This document shows positions 1 through 12,589 of a stretch of 64,000 nucleotides of DNA, piece by piece; position 1 is the first letter of the stretch; each line of letters opens with the position of its first letter. The stretch is taken from positions 131,992,274-132,056,273 of the forward strand of contig CM037877.1 in NCBI GenBank assembly GCA_021292165.1. The letters run 5' to 3'. The notes beneath the pieces are model-generated. The model had not been told where the DNA came from, did not search any database, and saw only the letters and a list, made by a program, of their open reading frames with translations. The position numbers and the translations under genes were made by a program. Origin of the DNA: Shinisaurus crocodilurus. Lineage: Eukaryota > Chordata > Lepidosauria > Squamata > Shinisauridae.

Positions 1-605
1 ATATAATTTTAAAAAAATACAATAGAAATAATTACAGATAACCATAAACAATTTAATAATTATTATACTAAGGTTAAAAAAAAAAGCATCCTGTTTCCTA
101 CAGTGGCCAACCAGCTGTCTGTGGGGAAATGCACAAGCAGGACATGAGCGTGGCGGTAGCCTTCTCCCATCGTTCCTCCCCAGCAACTGGTATTTGGTGG
201 TACACTGCCTCTGAACATGGAGAGTCCATAGCCCTGTTCAGGCATTCTCCCCCCCCCCCCCAATTACCATCATGTGAAAGGGAAAGCAAGAACGGGTCCA
301 TTGGATCTACACCCTCCCACAAATCCTCCTTCCTTCAGCCTTGCACTGAAGGAATATCCTCTTTTGAGGTGCAGTGGTGACCAGAACTGTACACAGTATG
401 TTAGGTGTAACCCTCAACACACATACACCTCCCATGTGTGAGGGTGTTTCTATTATTGAACCCTTTCCTAATTATCCCCAGGCCAGCATGGAATTTGCCA
501 TTTCCACAGCTGCTGCACACTGGGTTAATTTTTTTCATGAAGCTTTCCACAATGATCCCAAGATAGTTGGGGTATTTGTGCCCCAAAGTGGATCATTTTA
601 CACTA
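1..605. other. No gene recognised
   Basis: Ordinary sequence with a C run at 250-261. Short frames only. Confidence 0.6.
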
Positions 606-692
606 ACTTGCACTGAATCAAGTGGCCAGGTGGCCGGGTGACCGGCCAGATGGGCAATTAATAAATATAAGAAATAAATAAATAAAATCACA
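606..692 (+). repeat. LINE-tail fragment (GGCCAGATGGG...AAATA)
   Basis: GACCGGCCAGATGGGCAATTA followed by an (AAAT)n run, the 3' end of the same LINE/SINE family as 5319-5678 and 7138-7314. Confidence 0.6.
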
Positions 693-972
693 TTTGCCAA
701 TTTGGAGTGATTCTGTTGAAGGTCTTTCTTGCAGGCTGCTTTGGTTTCATTGTTATGGGGGATTTCTTCTCCCCAGCACGGCCACCACCTATGGGGAATT
801 AATTGCTCCTTCACTGGGCAATCCCACCTATGGGGTTTGTAGCAAATGCTTATTTCTCAGAGCCTAAGGAACTCTCGGCCACTAGTTCCACAAGCTGATT
901 CTTTTCTGCTACCACGAATTATGTTAAAACACTTTAAAACCTCCTAGAAGTTGGTATAAGAGGCTTAGAGCG

Positions 973-1503
973 TAGGGATGTACCCGAGTAGCCCAGCAGA
1001 CAGGAGCAAGGCCCGAACTGGCTACCCGCACGAGCTTACCTGCAGGCTCTGCGGAGAGCCTGCCTCTCCATCCGCTGGTCCCGTCGCGTCACTTCCGGCA
1101 CGGAGGAAGTGACGCGACGGGACCCTGCTCCATCGCGCTGGACCCCCGCGCTCTGTTTTTTGCGGGGGAAACCAGGGCAACAGGGCTGTTTAAGCCCTGT
1201 TGCCCTGGTTCCTCCCACCAAAACAGAGTGCGGTCGGGGGTCCAGCGCGCCGGAGCAGTGGCTCCGCCGGCGGCTCCGCCGGCGGAAGCCACGTGCAGGA
1301 TCAGGTAGGTGGGGGGGTCCTGGCGGCAGTGGCGGGGGGGTCCGGCAGCGGGGGGTTTTCTCCGCCGGCGGCTTGAGCAGCTCGAGCGGCGCGGAGAATG
1401 CTCCGCGCCGCTCTGAAGAGCGAGATCAGGCTGCTGCCGCTCGTGGGGGGGGGCCAAGCCCGGAGCAAGCCTCCAGCCGACTCCAGGCTCGGCCCCACCA
1501 CTA
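973..1503 (+). mobile_element. GC-hairpin hAT element, 531 bp
   Basis: Starts TAGGGATGTACCCGAG and ends CCCCACCACTA, with near-duplicate flanks TTAGAGCG and CTTAGAGG. It has two hairpins: CGTCGCGTCACTTCC arms at 1082-1122 and the shared AACCAGGGCAACAGGGC core at 1141-1243. Open frames across it are products of the GC-rich composition. Confidence 0.78.
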
Positions 1504-1937
1504 CTTAGAGGTGAGATGCTCACCAACACCAGAGACAAGATGAACTATATTAAACAAGTGATTTATTAAAGGGATAATTTGTACATAAGGGAATACTAAT
1601 ACCTACTTTAGGGTTTTCAAAAGACTGCTTAGTGACAATTCTTTTGGACTCAAGAGAGACTGTTGCTGTTACAAGCCTCTAAGGCCTTCTTTTACCTCAG
1701 GCCAAACTCCCTAAACCTCCACCCCCGCCAAATACTCTTGCAACCAAGTCCAGCTTCTGGTTCTGGGTACAGTCTTCTGCTGGCACCAAAGCTCCTCCCG
1801 TTGTATTACTGGCTGCTTGTGTAACCTTCCTCTGGCAAGATCTTACGGCAGCCTCCTGGCATAACACAGCCACCTGCTCCCTACTCCTGATCTTCACCAG
1901 CCATGTATGGCTATCTCAAAGAGAAAGAATAGCTTAA

Positions 1938-2405
1938 TATTCATAGAATCATAGAAAAGTAGAGTTGGAAGGGGCCTACAAGGCCATCGAGTCCAACCCC
2001 CTGCTCAATGCAGGAATCCAGGTCAAAGCATCCCTGACAGATGGCTGTCCAGCTGCACCTTGAATGCCTCCAGATTGGGAAAGCCCACCACCTCCCTAGG
2101 TAGTTGGTTCCATTGTCTTATTGCTCTAACAGTCAGGAATTTTTTTCCTGATGTTTAGGTGGAATCTGGGTTCCTGTAACTTGAGCCCATTATTCTGTGT
2201 CCTGCAAACTGGGATGATCGAGAAGAGATCCTGGCCCTCCTCTGTGTGACAACCCTTTAAGTACTGGAAGAGTGCTATCATATCTCCCCTCAGTCTCCAA
2301 GTCTTAGCTATCCAATTTCTCCTCAGCTTTCTCTTAGCCCTTTTAAAATACCACCCACCAACCAGCAGACCTTCTCCCTCTCTAACTACCACAGACTAAC
2401 TCCCT
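1938..2405 (-). mobile_element. CR1 LINE 3' end
   Basis: Reverse-oriented CR1: the 3' tail TCATAGAATCATAGAAAAG at 1943, the UTR GGGCCTACAAGGCCATCGAGTCC, then the C-terminal RT reading [21 protein letters not shown] in the minus frame. It matches 14270-14650 closely and breaks at about 2340-2405. Confidence 0.9.
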
Positions 2406-3559
2406 CAACTGTCATACATTAACTGTCATTTCCCAACAGCTCTTTTCCACCTAGCTAGAATCCCCAGGCAATCAGAACTGAGTTTACCTGATCCAAGCCC
2501 CATCTAACAAAATCTCTCTCCCCTACTTCAGAATGTAATTCAGCAACTGCTACATAGGCCTTTGACAATAACAAAACTAGGCCTCAAGCCTACTCAGATA
2601 CACTGCTGCCTTACAGAGGCCACAGAAAGTAAACATTACATAGCAATAGCCATTATATGCAGAGCATTTCTTCACAATCATCCTGAATAATTTTGTGTAA
2701 TCCACAGGGCTGGGCCTATCCTTAGGCAAATCTGCTCCTCGGGCAGCAGATTTGGGGTGAGTGGGGAGTGGCGCCAAGGTGTTGTGGGATAGCACTGTGT
2801 GTGCCATGTGGCCTGCCCAGTGCCCCTAAGCTAGCTTGCTGCCTCCAGATGTGGAGGGGGATACTGTCCCATTGCCAGTGTTGACCTAAGATTCAACTTC
2901 CAGGCCAATTGGCTTATGTACATGGAATTTAGGGGGCAGGGTATCTTACCCTTTCCCCCAGGCAGAGAAATGTCTTGGGCCAGCAGTGATAATCCATCAT
3001 TTATCTCATAAGAAGGGGATTCATAATACCCATTTGTTACCAGATAAATTGTGAGATTAGTACTGTAGATATTCAGCAATTATTTCTACTCTCTCTGACT
3101 GAAAGAAACAAGGAATACAAATTCCTTTCCTTGTTTCCACAATAGAGGCATCAACAAGGAGGGAGTCAAGTAGCTTACTGGGTCAGAAACAAAAAGATGT
3201 GCTAGGCTGTGTGAGAGAGTATTGCAGAAACCCCACCTTGTTTGCAGGTGACTGGCTGTGTAAAAGGATATATGTGCCCCCCAGTTAATGTCACTTTCAC
3301 AGCTTGTAGAGGTCACAGCATAAAGCAGCATATTTTCATCTCTCAGGCCAGCTGAGACACCTATGGAAGAGAACTGATCCATCTCAACACAAGGCCATGA
3401 GGAGATGGGGAGGTAGGTTGACCTGGTTTGTACATTCAGCTGTGGGCAGTGAGTGAATAGTATGGTGGAGTGGTGCAAGCCCTTCCTCTCCACCATGCCA
3501 ACCACTTCCAATGTGAACAAGGTCCTCAGTGTGAACTTTTGTCTGGGTTAGTGTTAGCA
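2406..3559. other. No gene recognised
   Basis: Unique-looking non-coding DNA; the 144-residue minus frame at 3086-3520 shows no domain or codon pattern I recognise. Confidence 0.55.
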
Positions 3560-3864
3560 CCTGGCATTCCTGGGCAGCCTCTAGGGCCCCGGTGCCCAGG
3601 CAGGGCTCCCCAGTGATGCCTGCCCCAGCCCCCCTCAATTTTTTTGTCTGGCCTGACCTTCCAAGCAGTGCCTGGTAGCTACATCTAGTCACTCTCTTAA
3701 TTTCCTACAATGACCCCTACCTAGCATTACAGCGCAGTATTGTGGAAAATATAAAATGTGAGTAGACAGCTGCCCAGTGCTGCTTGGAGCACTGCCACCA
3801 CAGACTGGCAAGCCCACCAGAGGACACTTTGCCCAAGACCCCCTCAAAGCTGGAGCCAGCCCTG
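3560..3864 (-). repeat. hAT-like terminus facing copy A
   Basis: On the minus strand from 3864, CAGGGCTGGCTCCAGCTTTG mirrors the start of the element at 3885, with 20 bp between. The other end was not found. Confidence 0.45.
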
Positions 3865-3884
3865 GCACCCAATCACATTAAGGC

Positions 3885-5230
3885 CAGGGCTGGCTCCAGC
3901 TTTGTATGATTTCTCTCCCTCCAAAGAAAGTGCGGGGGGGGGGGGAAGAGAATTGCACAACAAGGAGCTCCACATGATTGGTTGCTCACCAGAGGAGGTC
4001 GGTGGCCAGTCTGACTGTTGGGGTGGAGGGCAGGTCAGCAAAGGCGGCGCCAAGGGGTCATGAGAGGTGGAGCTAAGGGGTCACGATAGGCGGAACAGTC
4101 TTTGAATCCCCAACAGTCAGCAACCCATACCACAGAAAGAGAAAACTGAGGCACAAAACATGCAGGGGGGATGGAAATCACACAGCTACACAAAAGTACT
4201 CCTTTGGACCCACATTCTCCTGTTCCAGCAACAACTCCCATTCCACAGAGAATCAAGTGACTCTAAGATGATGAGTGGGAGGGGAGAGTCCACACAACCA
4301 TAATAGCAATGATAATGGTAATAATTAAAATAAGACACAATATTCTCAGACCCACACAGGAAAGCAGCCTTTGGAACACAGGGACAAGTTCTGAAGCATC
4401 CAAAAATCCATGCCTTTGTAAATCCATCACAAAGCATTCCCTGCAGCAGGCCTACGCAGAAGCAGAGAGTACAAAGTTCCAGATTATGCATATCTCGTAG
4501 GAAGTAAGGACTGGATTGCTCAGGTGAAAGTATGGGCATCCTTTTGCGTGTGATGAGGATGAGAATGAGGATGAGGATGAGTATATCCCTTGGGAAGCCA
4601 GCAGGAACCCACTGCAAAACACAGACACCCCCACTACACCCACAGATGCACGGGCACCCCCCCCCATTCACACATAAACCCTAGAGCATACACACAAACT
4701 CCAGAACATTCACACATACACACCTTCAAAGATCAAACAACAACATACCAGTAATGGAGGAGGAGCTGCTGCTGCTCTGACCTCCATGAAGGAAGGCAAA
4801 GGCTCCTACATGTGGACTGGCTGCTGGGCACCTCAACCTCACCCAGAACGACCCCCTCCCTTGTGGAGGGAAAGGTTGTCTCTCATTGGGCAGCTCAGGC
4901 TAACAGCCTGAGCTGAGCCCATTTTTTTAAGCCTTCCCCTCTTGATGAGGGGTGATCGCAAGTCTCAGAACCTTTCCGTTCCAGAGAAAGGCTCTGGAGC
5001 AACTGGAATGCTCTGCACATGTGTTGCAGTTCGCATATGAGGAGTTGTGAGTCTGAAGCTGCTGCATTGGCAGGAGTTCCAGCATGGTAGCACAGCACCA
5101 TTGGCCACTGTGGAGAAGCTGGCGGCAGCCCCATGCAGAAGAATTTTTACTTTTAAAATGTACGGGGGGGGGGGGGCGTGATGGCAGGTCGGTGCCCGGA
5201 GAGCCCTCTGATTGTTGCCACCACTCATGC
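3885..5230 (+). repeat. Long interspersed repeat, copy A
   Basis: Starts CAGGGCTGGCTCCAGC, hAT-like, and runs through GGCCAGTCTGACTG, GAATCCCCAACAGTCAGC and ACACAGCTACACAAAAGTAC to a (GATGAG)n stretch and TGCAGAAGAATTTTTAC. Its parts match copy B at 14780-16700 in inverted orientation. No coding capacity seen. Confidence 0.65.
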
Positions 5231-5318
5231 CCACAAAGTATAGACATTTTCCAGCTACTGAAATCTCTATTCCAATTGTTCCCATTCCTGACTGTAGGTG
5301 CTTCTAGATGAACAGCAT

Positions 5319-5425
5319 ATTTATTTTATTTATTTATTTATTTATTTTATTATATTTATGAATCACCCATCTGGCCAGACATCCAGCCACTCTGAGCGAT
5401 GTACAATCCAATAAAATACAAGGGG

Positions 5426-5458
<33 letters not shown>

Positions 5459-5678
5459 AAAACACAATTAAAAACCGAACACTTAAAATCCTAACCCACC
5501 CCATATTCCCGCCTGAAAAGCCACGTTTTTAATGCACGGCGAAAGCTAATCAATAAAGGGGCATGGCGGAGGTCTCTGGGGAGAGAGTTCCTTAAATTGG
5601 GGGCTGCCACAGAAAAGGCCCTCCTCCTAGTCCCCACCAGCCTGGTTTCTCTGGCTGATGGGACAGGGAGAAGGCCGT
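5319..5678 (-). mobile_element. LINE 3' UTR fragment (L2-like)
   Basis: Minus orientation: GCTGCCACAGAAAAGGCCC-type UTR, an (AC)n microsatellite at 5429-5452, GTACATCGCTCAGAGTGGC, GGCCAGATGGGTGATTCATA and an (AAAT)n tail. It abuts the 5S/CR1 SINE copy at 5679. Confidence 0.65.
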
Positions 5679-5842
5679 CATAGATTCATGGATCATAGAG
5701 TTGGAAGGGGCCTACAAGGCCATCGAGTCCAACCCCCTGCTTAATGAAGGAAACTAGGGGAGGGGTCTCCCATCCAAGTAATAACCAGGCCTGACCCTGC
5801 TTAGCTTTCCACGCTCAGACAAGCTGAGCCAGCGTGAGCCAG
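5679..5842 (-). mobile_element. 5S-rRNA-headed, CR1-tailed SINE, copy 1
   Basis: On the minus strand: 5S-like AGCTAAGCAGGGTCAGGCCT (box A and intermediate element) and GGTTATTACTTGGATGGGAG (box C), then CTCCCCTAGTTTCC, then the CR1 3' tail GGTTGGACTCGATGG and CATAGATTCATGG. The head aligns with the internal promoter part of 5S rRNA, ending at GGGAGACC. The two other copies share the same head/tail junction. Confidence 0.85.
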
Positions 5843-7137
5843 AGGCCTGTATATAGTGCTCCTGGATCATTGCTCTATAAGGTGAAAGCAAAATATCAAT
5901 TTGCTTTCCATACTAGAAAGGGGCATAATGCTTTTTGTATGTTTACAGCTTGATATATTCCATCCACACTAGTGGATGGCCATGAGGTTTGGGGAAGGAC
6001 AATTAATCCCTTCTATCTACTTTCCTTCCCAATTCACTTGCAGGTATGGGGTCAGCTCAGCAGACACAGAAAAGACTGCTGAGTCCTTGGCTGTGCTGTT
6101 TTTTTGTTTTTGTTTTTTATCTTGTTTTGTTTTTAAAGGCAAACAAAGAGAGAGAAGGTGCAAAAAAAAAGAAAACGTTTTAGCCCAGCAGAGCCCCTTG
6201 CTTATAGAGTGGGTGTGGGGATCTACTATTTTATGCAAAAGGAGTGGTGGAGAGTGTGTGAAAAAAGCCCCCCTTCCTCTGCCTTACCTCACTGCACTGT
6301 TGTGCTTTGAACTACAGTGTTCTTCCCACCTGGCTGAAGAAAACTTTGTTTCAAAGTGGCCATTTTTTCTTGTTTTTAAAAAACAAAAAACAATTACAGG
6401 GGCTTCCTGTTGTATTCTGCTGGAAAGGTTTGAGAACAGCGTGAAGAGGCTTGCTTGCCTCTCTCTCTCTCTGCCTCTCTCTCTCTCTCTGCTTCTAAGC
6501 TTTCCTGCCCCATGGAAGGGGGAGAATGCCAGGAAGAAGGGAGGGGGCAAACAAAGCGCTCATGCAACAGAAGATGCATTGCAAGCAGCAATGGAAAAAG
6601 ATGGGGCACCTCCAGCCCATTATCCCTGCCTCCTGGAGCACTGCTGCCTCCAGGAGCCTTGATTGCACTGTTTCCTGGCCATATGGGCAGAGATTGCCCT
6701 CATCTTTCCCCCAAAGCTGGTGTTTTGGTTCTTGCGATAAGGAGAAGATACAGACGAAGCACAGGAAAAAGACAGGGGAGCAATGATTTAATGACAATAT
6801 GTCGCTGCCCTGTAGAAAGTGAGTGAACAAATTATGGCTATTCCAGAATAAACGTTTAGTGTGGAAGCAGCCCGTGATACAAAATGAGCCCACACAAGGC
6901 CCAGCAACAACACACCCTCACCACTGCCACCCTCCGGCACCCCAAGTGTTCCAGCCACGCTTTGCCCTTACTCTGTTTCTTAAAAGGCCTTTTAACACTT
7001 TATACATTAAGCCATTTTAAATTTATTTTTCTCTCTATTTATTTATGTTTAATTTATTTAAAAGATTTATTCTTGTATGCCACATTTCTGTAGCTGGCAT
7101 ACCACCCAAATTTGGGAGAAGGCATTCTGAGCTATAG
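5843..7137. other. No gene recognised
   Basis: Contains a (CT)n tract at 6460-6496. The 228-residue frame at 5976-6662 runs through poly-T and CT repeats and has no domain signature. Confidence 0.55.
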
Positions 7138-7314
7138 ATGGGATGGGTTAGGATTTTTAAGTTTTGTACTGTTTTTAATTGTGTTTTATACTGTGTGTGT
7201 GTGTGTGTGTGTCGTCATCGTCGTCCCCCCCGTATTTTATTGGATTGTACATCACTCAGAGTGGCCGGATATCTGGCCAGATGGGTGATTCATAAATATA
7301 ATAAATAAATAAAT
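7138..7314 (+). repeat. LINE 3' UTR fragment (L2-like)
   Basis: Same family as 5319-5678: ATGGGTTAGGATTTTTAAG, a (TG)n run at 7193-7212, GGATTGTACATCACTCAGAG, GGCCAGATGGGTGATTC and an (AAAT)n tail. Confidence 0.65.
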
Positions 7315-9001
7315 GCCACTTGGGTTGGTATCTACCAGCAATGAGTAGTATCCCTGCCTCTACTTCAGTTTGCTGCTGCTGGTGAGACAGGGACTCACTC
7401 CCCCCTGCAGTAAGATGTCCTAAGGGAAAGGGCAGAACTTGCCACAGAGAGACACCATCTTAAGTTCTTAACCTTGTACCTCCCACACCCAAGTAGCATA
7501 ACTAGGCGTTGGCAGAACGGGCTCTTGCTGAGGACACAGCCACATAGAGCGTGCAGGTAAGTGGAGCAGGCGTTCTTCGTACCAAGTTTTTTGAAATTTG
7601 CAAAATTTGCAGTTATAGTGAAAATGGGCAGTTTGAAAAGGACATTTCTGCAGTTCAAATATTCAAGTCATACAAAAGGTGTGTTATGTTACCTGATGTA
7701 AAAAGTAACTGATAACAATGTGAAAAAGTAAAGGAAATAGTCCAGGCTCCTCTAGAATCCCTGACCCGGATCAAGTGTATCCATTTTTCCTCTCCCTGCC
7801 AGAGGCACTCCCTGCAGTCGCCACTGTTATTCTTCATGGAGCGTTCAGCAATATTTCAAAGATGAAGGAAATCATTCTCGAACATGGCGACCACTTTCAT
7901 GTCAAGTCATGTGAAGCTGTTGATTTTATGACAAGAAAGTATCTCGTATGTCGTTCTTAATAGCTTTATTGGGGCAAAGCTACATGAAATATTTGAGTCT
8001 GAAAGTATCACCACAGCACAGCAGTCAGTCTGGTCCTCGAGGGGGGAAAGCCTCCTTGAAGCTATTTAAAGATTCTTCCAAATACCATGCTCAGGGACAA
8101 AATTATTGAGCTTTGAGAAGGGAGAAATCTTTTATCTGGATTTATCATTGTAATGAGGTCAGCTGCATATTGACCTCAAATAGGTACTTGAGAAGTCTGA
8201 GTTGTCAACTGTCCCAAGAGCCCTTTTCTCTATGGATGGAAACATGCTTTCTGTCTCCTTTCCTATGACCAGTCAAAAGTCAGCCATGCCCTCGGCCACA
8301 CAACACTGATTTTGCTGGGCGGGGGCGGGGGGATCTTTAAAAGTCCCAACCCGCTTTTCCTTTACAAAATAACTTTCCATTTAACAAGAAATCGGTAGTT
8401 TTATTTTAACATTTGACACACAGAGAATTGTGTATTAACAGTCCCCATTATAATGTCTAAAGCATCTTGTTTGGGGCAGGCCATCTTTTTGTTGACTTTC
8501 ATATGAAGCTTGAATATTAGTGCATTAGTGCTGTTAAATTCCCAGTTCTGAGGATTTTTCCCCATTCCACGTAGACTTCCAAATGTCATGAAATGTAACA
8601 CTAAACAACAAAGCATGCTCACACAAGGAAAATGCACAAGTATGTTGTAGTAGTGCATGCAGTGTGCATGAATTACAATCACATGCAGTTCCAAAATTTC
8701 CTTTAAAAAAAAGCCCTGCTCTATACTCTGACCCTCCCCACACACAAAAAAGACAAACCATTTCTTGGACAGAAAGGTCTGCCCAGAGAATGAAAACTGC
8801 TCTGTACTCATCCTATTACTGGCCTATCTAGAACAAGACTTGTGTCTGGTTGCAGGCCTTACATTTGCTAATGTGAGGGGAAGGAACAGGTGAAACAAGA
8901 TAGGGGTAATTTCACAGAGTGGTTGAGAAACAAAGGGTTGGTGGAGAGAGAGATAATTATTTCCTAAGGCATGTCTTTATGGTAGTGTCTTGTGCTCCAG
9001 A
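7315..9001. other. No gene recognised
   Basis: Non-coding, with no clear repeat ends. Confidence 0.55.
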
Positions 9002-10218
9002 CAGTGCTGGCTCCAGGTTTTTGAGGGCCCTTGGGCAAGACATCTTCAATAGGCCCCTTACCTTAGTGAGTCTGAACCCTGCTCACTGCGCATTGTAAAC
9101 TTGCGGCTCTGCTCCAGTCTGAGACTCGCTGGCCGCATGGCCAGGGCCCTCAACTTACCCCAAAAAGACGGGACCATCTTTCCCCCCCAACAAAGGGGAA
9201 TCTTGCTCACTTGAGTGAATGCATGGGGCAAAATTTCCTTCCCTGCCTTCCTGCGTGCCTAAACAGCAGGATGTAAAGGGCCATGGGAAAATTGCAGCTA
9301 AGCTAAAAGTTTTAGCTTAGCTGCAGTTTTGCCCATGGCCCCTTTAAAATAGCTCTGCTTAGGCTCCAAGGAACAGACCCTAGGATGTGTGTGTGTGCGC
9401 GCGCACTCTACCTGCTGGCTCTGCCAACGGAGAGGTGAATGAGGGAATTTATCACATGATTCCTATCTTTATATTGCCAAAGATTTTATTTCCTAACAGA
9501 GCTGACTCTGTGCTTCTAACAAATGAGGTTACAGTGTCAGAAGGAAATGCAAGAAACTGAAACTTCCCCTTCTCTCTGAAGCTCCATGTTTGGGGGTGTG
9601 AGGTGGGTGGGTAAGCTTCACTTGTTGAATTTGTGCCAATCCTGACCATTTTAAAACAAAAAGCACTGTAAGCACTGACCCCCCCACCCCCATGAAAAAC
9701 ACCAGATATCAACAATTAAGGGTTTAAGTAAGGTAAAAATAGTATTACAAAAGCCACCTATAAAATATTATAAAATAATATATAATATACCGTAATAATG
9801 TAATAATTATAATATATAAGATTTTGTGTGTTTCCTCTAATAACTTTTGTACCTGACCGTGCCCTTTGGTTGCCTGGCCATACCCTCTTGATCACACCTT
9901 CATGTTTCTTAACCATACCTCTTACAAATTCACACGTGTGTCCCTATTTTCATCTGTGAAATGTTGGAGGGTATGCATCCTCTTTCTCATCTTTGCTAGC
10001 ACTTGCTGGCTTGACAAGCAGAGTGCCAGTGATCAAGTAGGCAGTCATATCTACGGCTCTTCTTTCTCGCCACCACCGTTGCCAAATGAGAGGCAGGTGA
10101 ACAAGCAGGTTGTAATGGTGAAGAAGAGGAGCAAGGCCTGGGGTTTGTCAGTGGGCCCCTGCTGAAGTGTGGGCCCTCGGCAAGTGCCCCAGCATGTCTA
10201 CCCTTTACGCTGGCCCTG
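9002..10218 (+). mobile_element. Possible long hAT-like element
   Basis: Ends CAGTGCTGGCTCCAGG and inverted CAGGGCCAGCGTAAAGG, each followed inward by GGGCCC...GGGCAAG-like text. Flanks GCTCCAGA and GCTTCAGG match at 6 of 8. The interior contains a GT/GC microsatellite (9388-9404) and an AT-rich block near 9780. Transposase not seen. Confidence 0.45.
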
Positions 10219-12589
10219 GCTTCAGGTTTGGCATTGCAGGGCACACTCAAGAGCTGAGGAAGTCCTCATAGAGTGAACTTAAGGTTATTTTGCCCCCTTT
10301 CTCATAGCAAGGTTTTGTACATTGCTTACAATTTCAAAGCTGGCCCTGAACTGGTCTTTGTCAGGCGTTTGGGCCAACAAGGACTCAAAATATGATGTGT
10401 TACATTGTGAGGAATATCACGGGGGGGGGGGGCATTTAGGAATGTGAGGATGTTCCCTAATTGTACACATTTGTAATTTTGGAATGCCCTCTTAGGGGCA
10501 AACCAATTGTTGCAGTTTAGTTTCACTTTCCATTCTGCTTGTTAATAGTTGTGGCAGAGCAGGAACTAGAAGAAACCTTGCCCTGGCTCTAAAAAAGGGT
10601 GCTTCCAGGGCTCCTAGTGCTACCCATGAGAAGGCATTGTGCAGCTATCCCCTCTTCTTCTCCTTAACAGATTTTTTTTTTTGGGGGGGGGGGGAATGGA
10701 AGAAGTGGTAGGAAAGCACAGGAGGGTTATGAGCAGAATAGGACACACTCTGGATCCCTTGTAAAATCCTGTGAATGGGGGCAGGGCGATGACGCCATAA
10801 AAGCCTCGCCTGGAAGCACCCAAAGTTTCAACTCCTCATCTAATGGGTGTTTGTGGAATTATTACAGGATTAAAAACCCTAAAGCTGTATGTGTGCTATC
10901 ATTGCTGTGGAGGCAGGTTATGTTAAAATGGCACATCCAATCCCATAAATTATTAGAGACACGTCAAATTGTGGTGGTTTCTCTCAGCAGTGCAGCATCA
11001 AGCCTTGTCCTCCTCTCCAAAAGATGTTTATACAGCAGTGGGGGGGGGGGGCGTACAGGACAGAGCCCTAACCTGGGAGACTGCAGAGACCATGTAGGGC
11101 TGTCACCTTTTAATCTGGCAAGCTCTAGACTGTCTAGCCGTTCACTGCTTTAGTGGATTATTACAACCCCACTATAATCATGGAGCTCAAGTCACATTGT
11201 TTTAATTATTTTAACTAGTAAAATACAGAATTGGAAAACAACACTCAAGCCTATCATGTCATCATAACACCCTCTCCATGCGCACAGACATTTTCATATG
11301 AAATCTATAATTCTGATTTCAGACTGTGTATAGCAAATGAAATTACAATTACGAATGACATTTCTTCAGAACAACTTATTCTTATTTGTGAAGGACCGCC
11401 GCCGGTCCTTTTGCGTGAGTTCGGGGTATGCGTCCAGTCAGGCTTTCTCTCCACATTATTACTACTTCTTTTTTTAACCATACCTGGTGTTGCTTTTTGC
11501 CGTTTCCAGAAGCCTCCTCCCCCAGCGCATACATACTAAAGACATTTAAGACTGGACTGAATAAAGTTAGTTTGAGTTCTGCCTTCAAACACACAAACAT
11601 GGACAAACCCCCATCCATAGTATTTATTGTGGACAAAGCTTTCCAAATCTCAACAGTACATAATATTGATGAAGAGGCAGCAACTCTAGGCTCAGGAGGG
11701 GCTTTAGTCCCGAGAACAGGCTCTACCGGGGATTCTGTGTAGGGCGCACAGGGCTAATCTACACGGCACCTCAGGGAACCGGTGGGATTAACATGCTGCG
11801 TCTGCTCATCCTGTGGGGGCTCCATCCTGCTCCAGGGTGGGGGAGCTGCACGTTATTGCCTACTCTTCAGTTGATAATCACTAAGTGATCAGCATTACCT
11901 ACTTAGATCTCTGTCTCAGAGGTCATCGTCGGTGTTGCATTTGTTCCATTAGACTGCTGTGCCCATCTTAGCTCCACATACTCCCTCCCCACTACAGCAG
12001 AAAGCCCCCATTATCACTGTCCATCATCAGGAATAACTCTCCCATAATAATTTGGGGTGTTACAGTATTTACAGGACAATTTTTTGGGGACCTGTGAACA
12101 GGTGTAGGGGTAGAGGATACCAGCCTATTCAGACAACACTTCTGTTCAGAATCAGGTGCTATTTCCCCTCCCTCTATTTAATTATGTTCTTGGGAAATGT
12201 GTTGTCAAGAGACCGTATCAAAGCCCTCTAGCATCTTTCTTAGTGTTATAAATAGCTCTGCCCCCACCTCCATTTGGCTTGGGGCTGCAGCATTGGAGGC
12301 TGCTAGCTAGATGCTAAAAAAGAGGTCCAGATATTTGGCCATGGATCTCTTGTGTCACATGTTGTCTGGGCCTGAATGACATTAGAGTGAGTCACAATTC
12401 TGTACACCACCACCCAACCTCTTTTTTGGACATTTTGCTGTGGTATGCAAAACTGCTTTCTATTTGTGAAAAATAGTTGGCCATCTGGCAAGAAAATAAA
12501 AAAATCACCCAGCTATGTGTGGTCACGTGATTCCACCTTGAAGATGCTAGAAAGGTGTATTGAAAGCTCTCCCATCCATGGCTGAAGTA
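10219..12589. other. No gene recognised
   Basis: Non-coding with G runs near 10421, 10682 and 11041 and a small GGACCGCCGCCGGTCC hairpin at about 11393. No ORF or element assigned. Confidence 0.55.

Noticed and set aside
1089..1543. Overlapping 144-149-residue frames on both strands
   Set aside because: Compositional frames in a GC-rich hairpin element.
5976..6662. 228-residue open frame
   Set aside because: Crosses poly-T and CT repeats, has no domain, and no splice or codon support.
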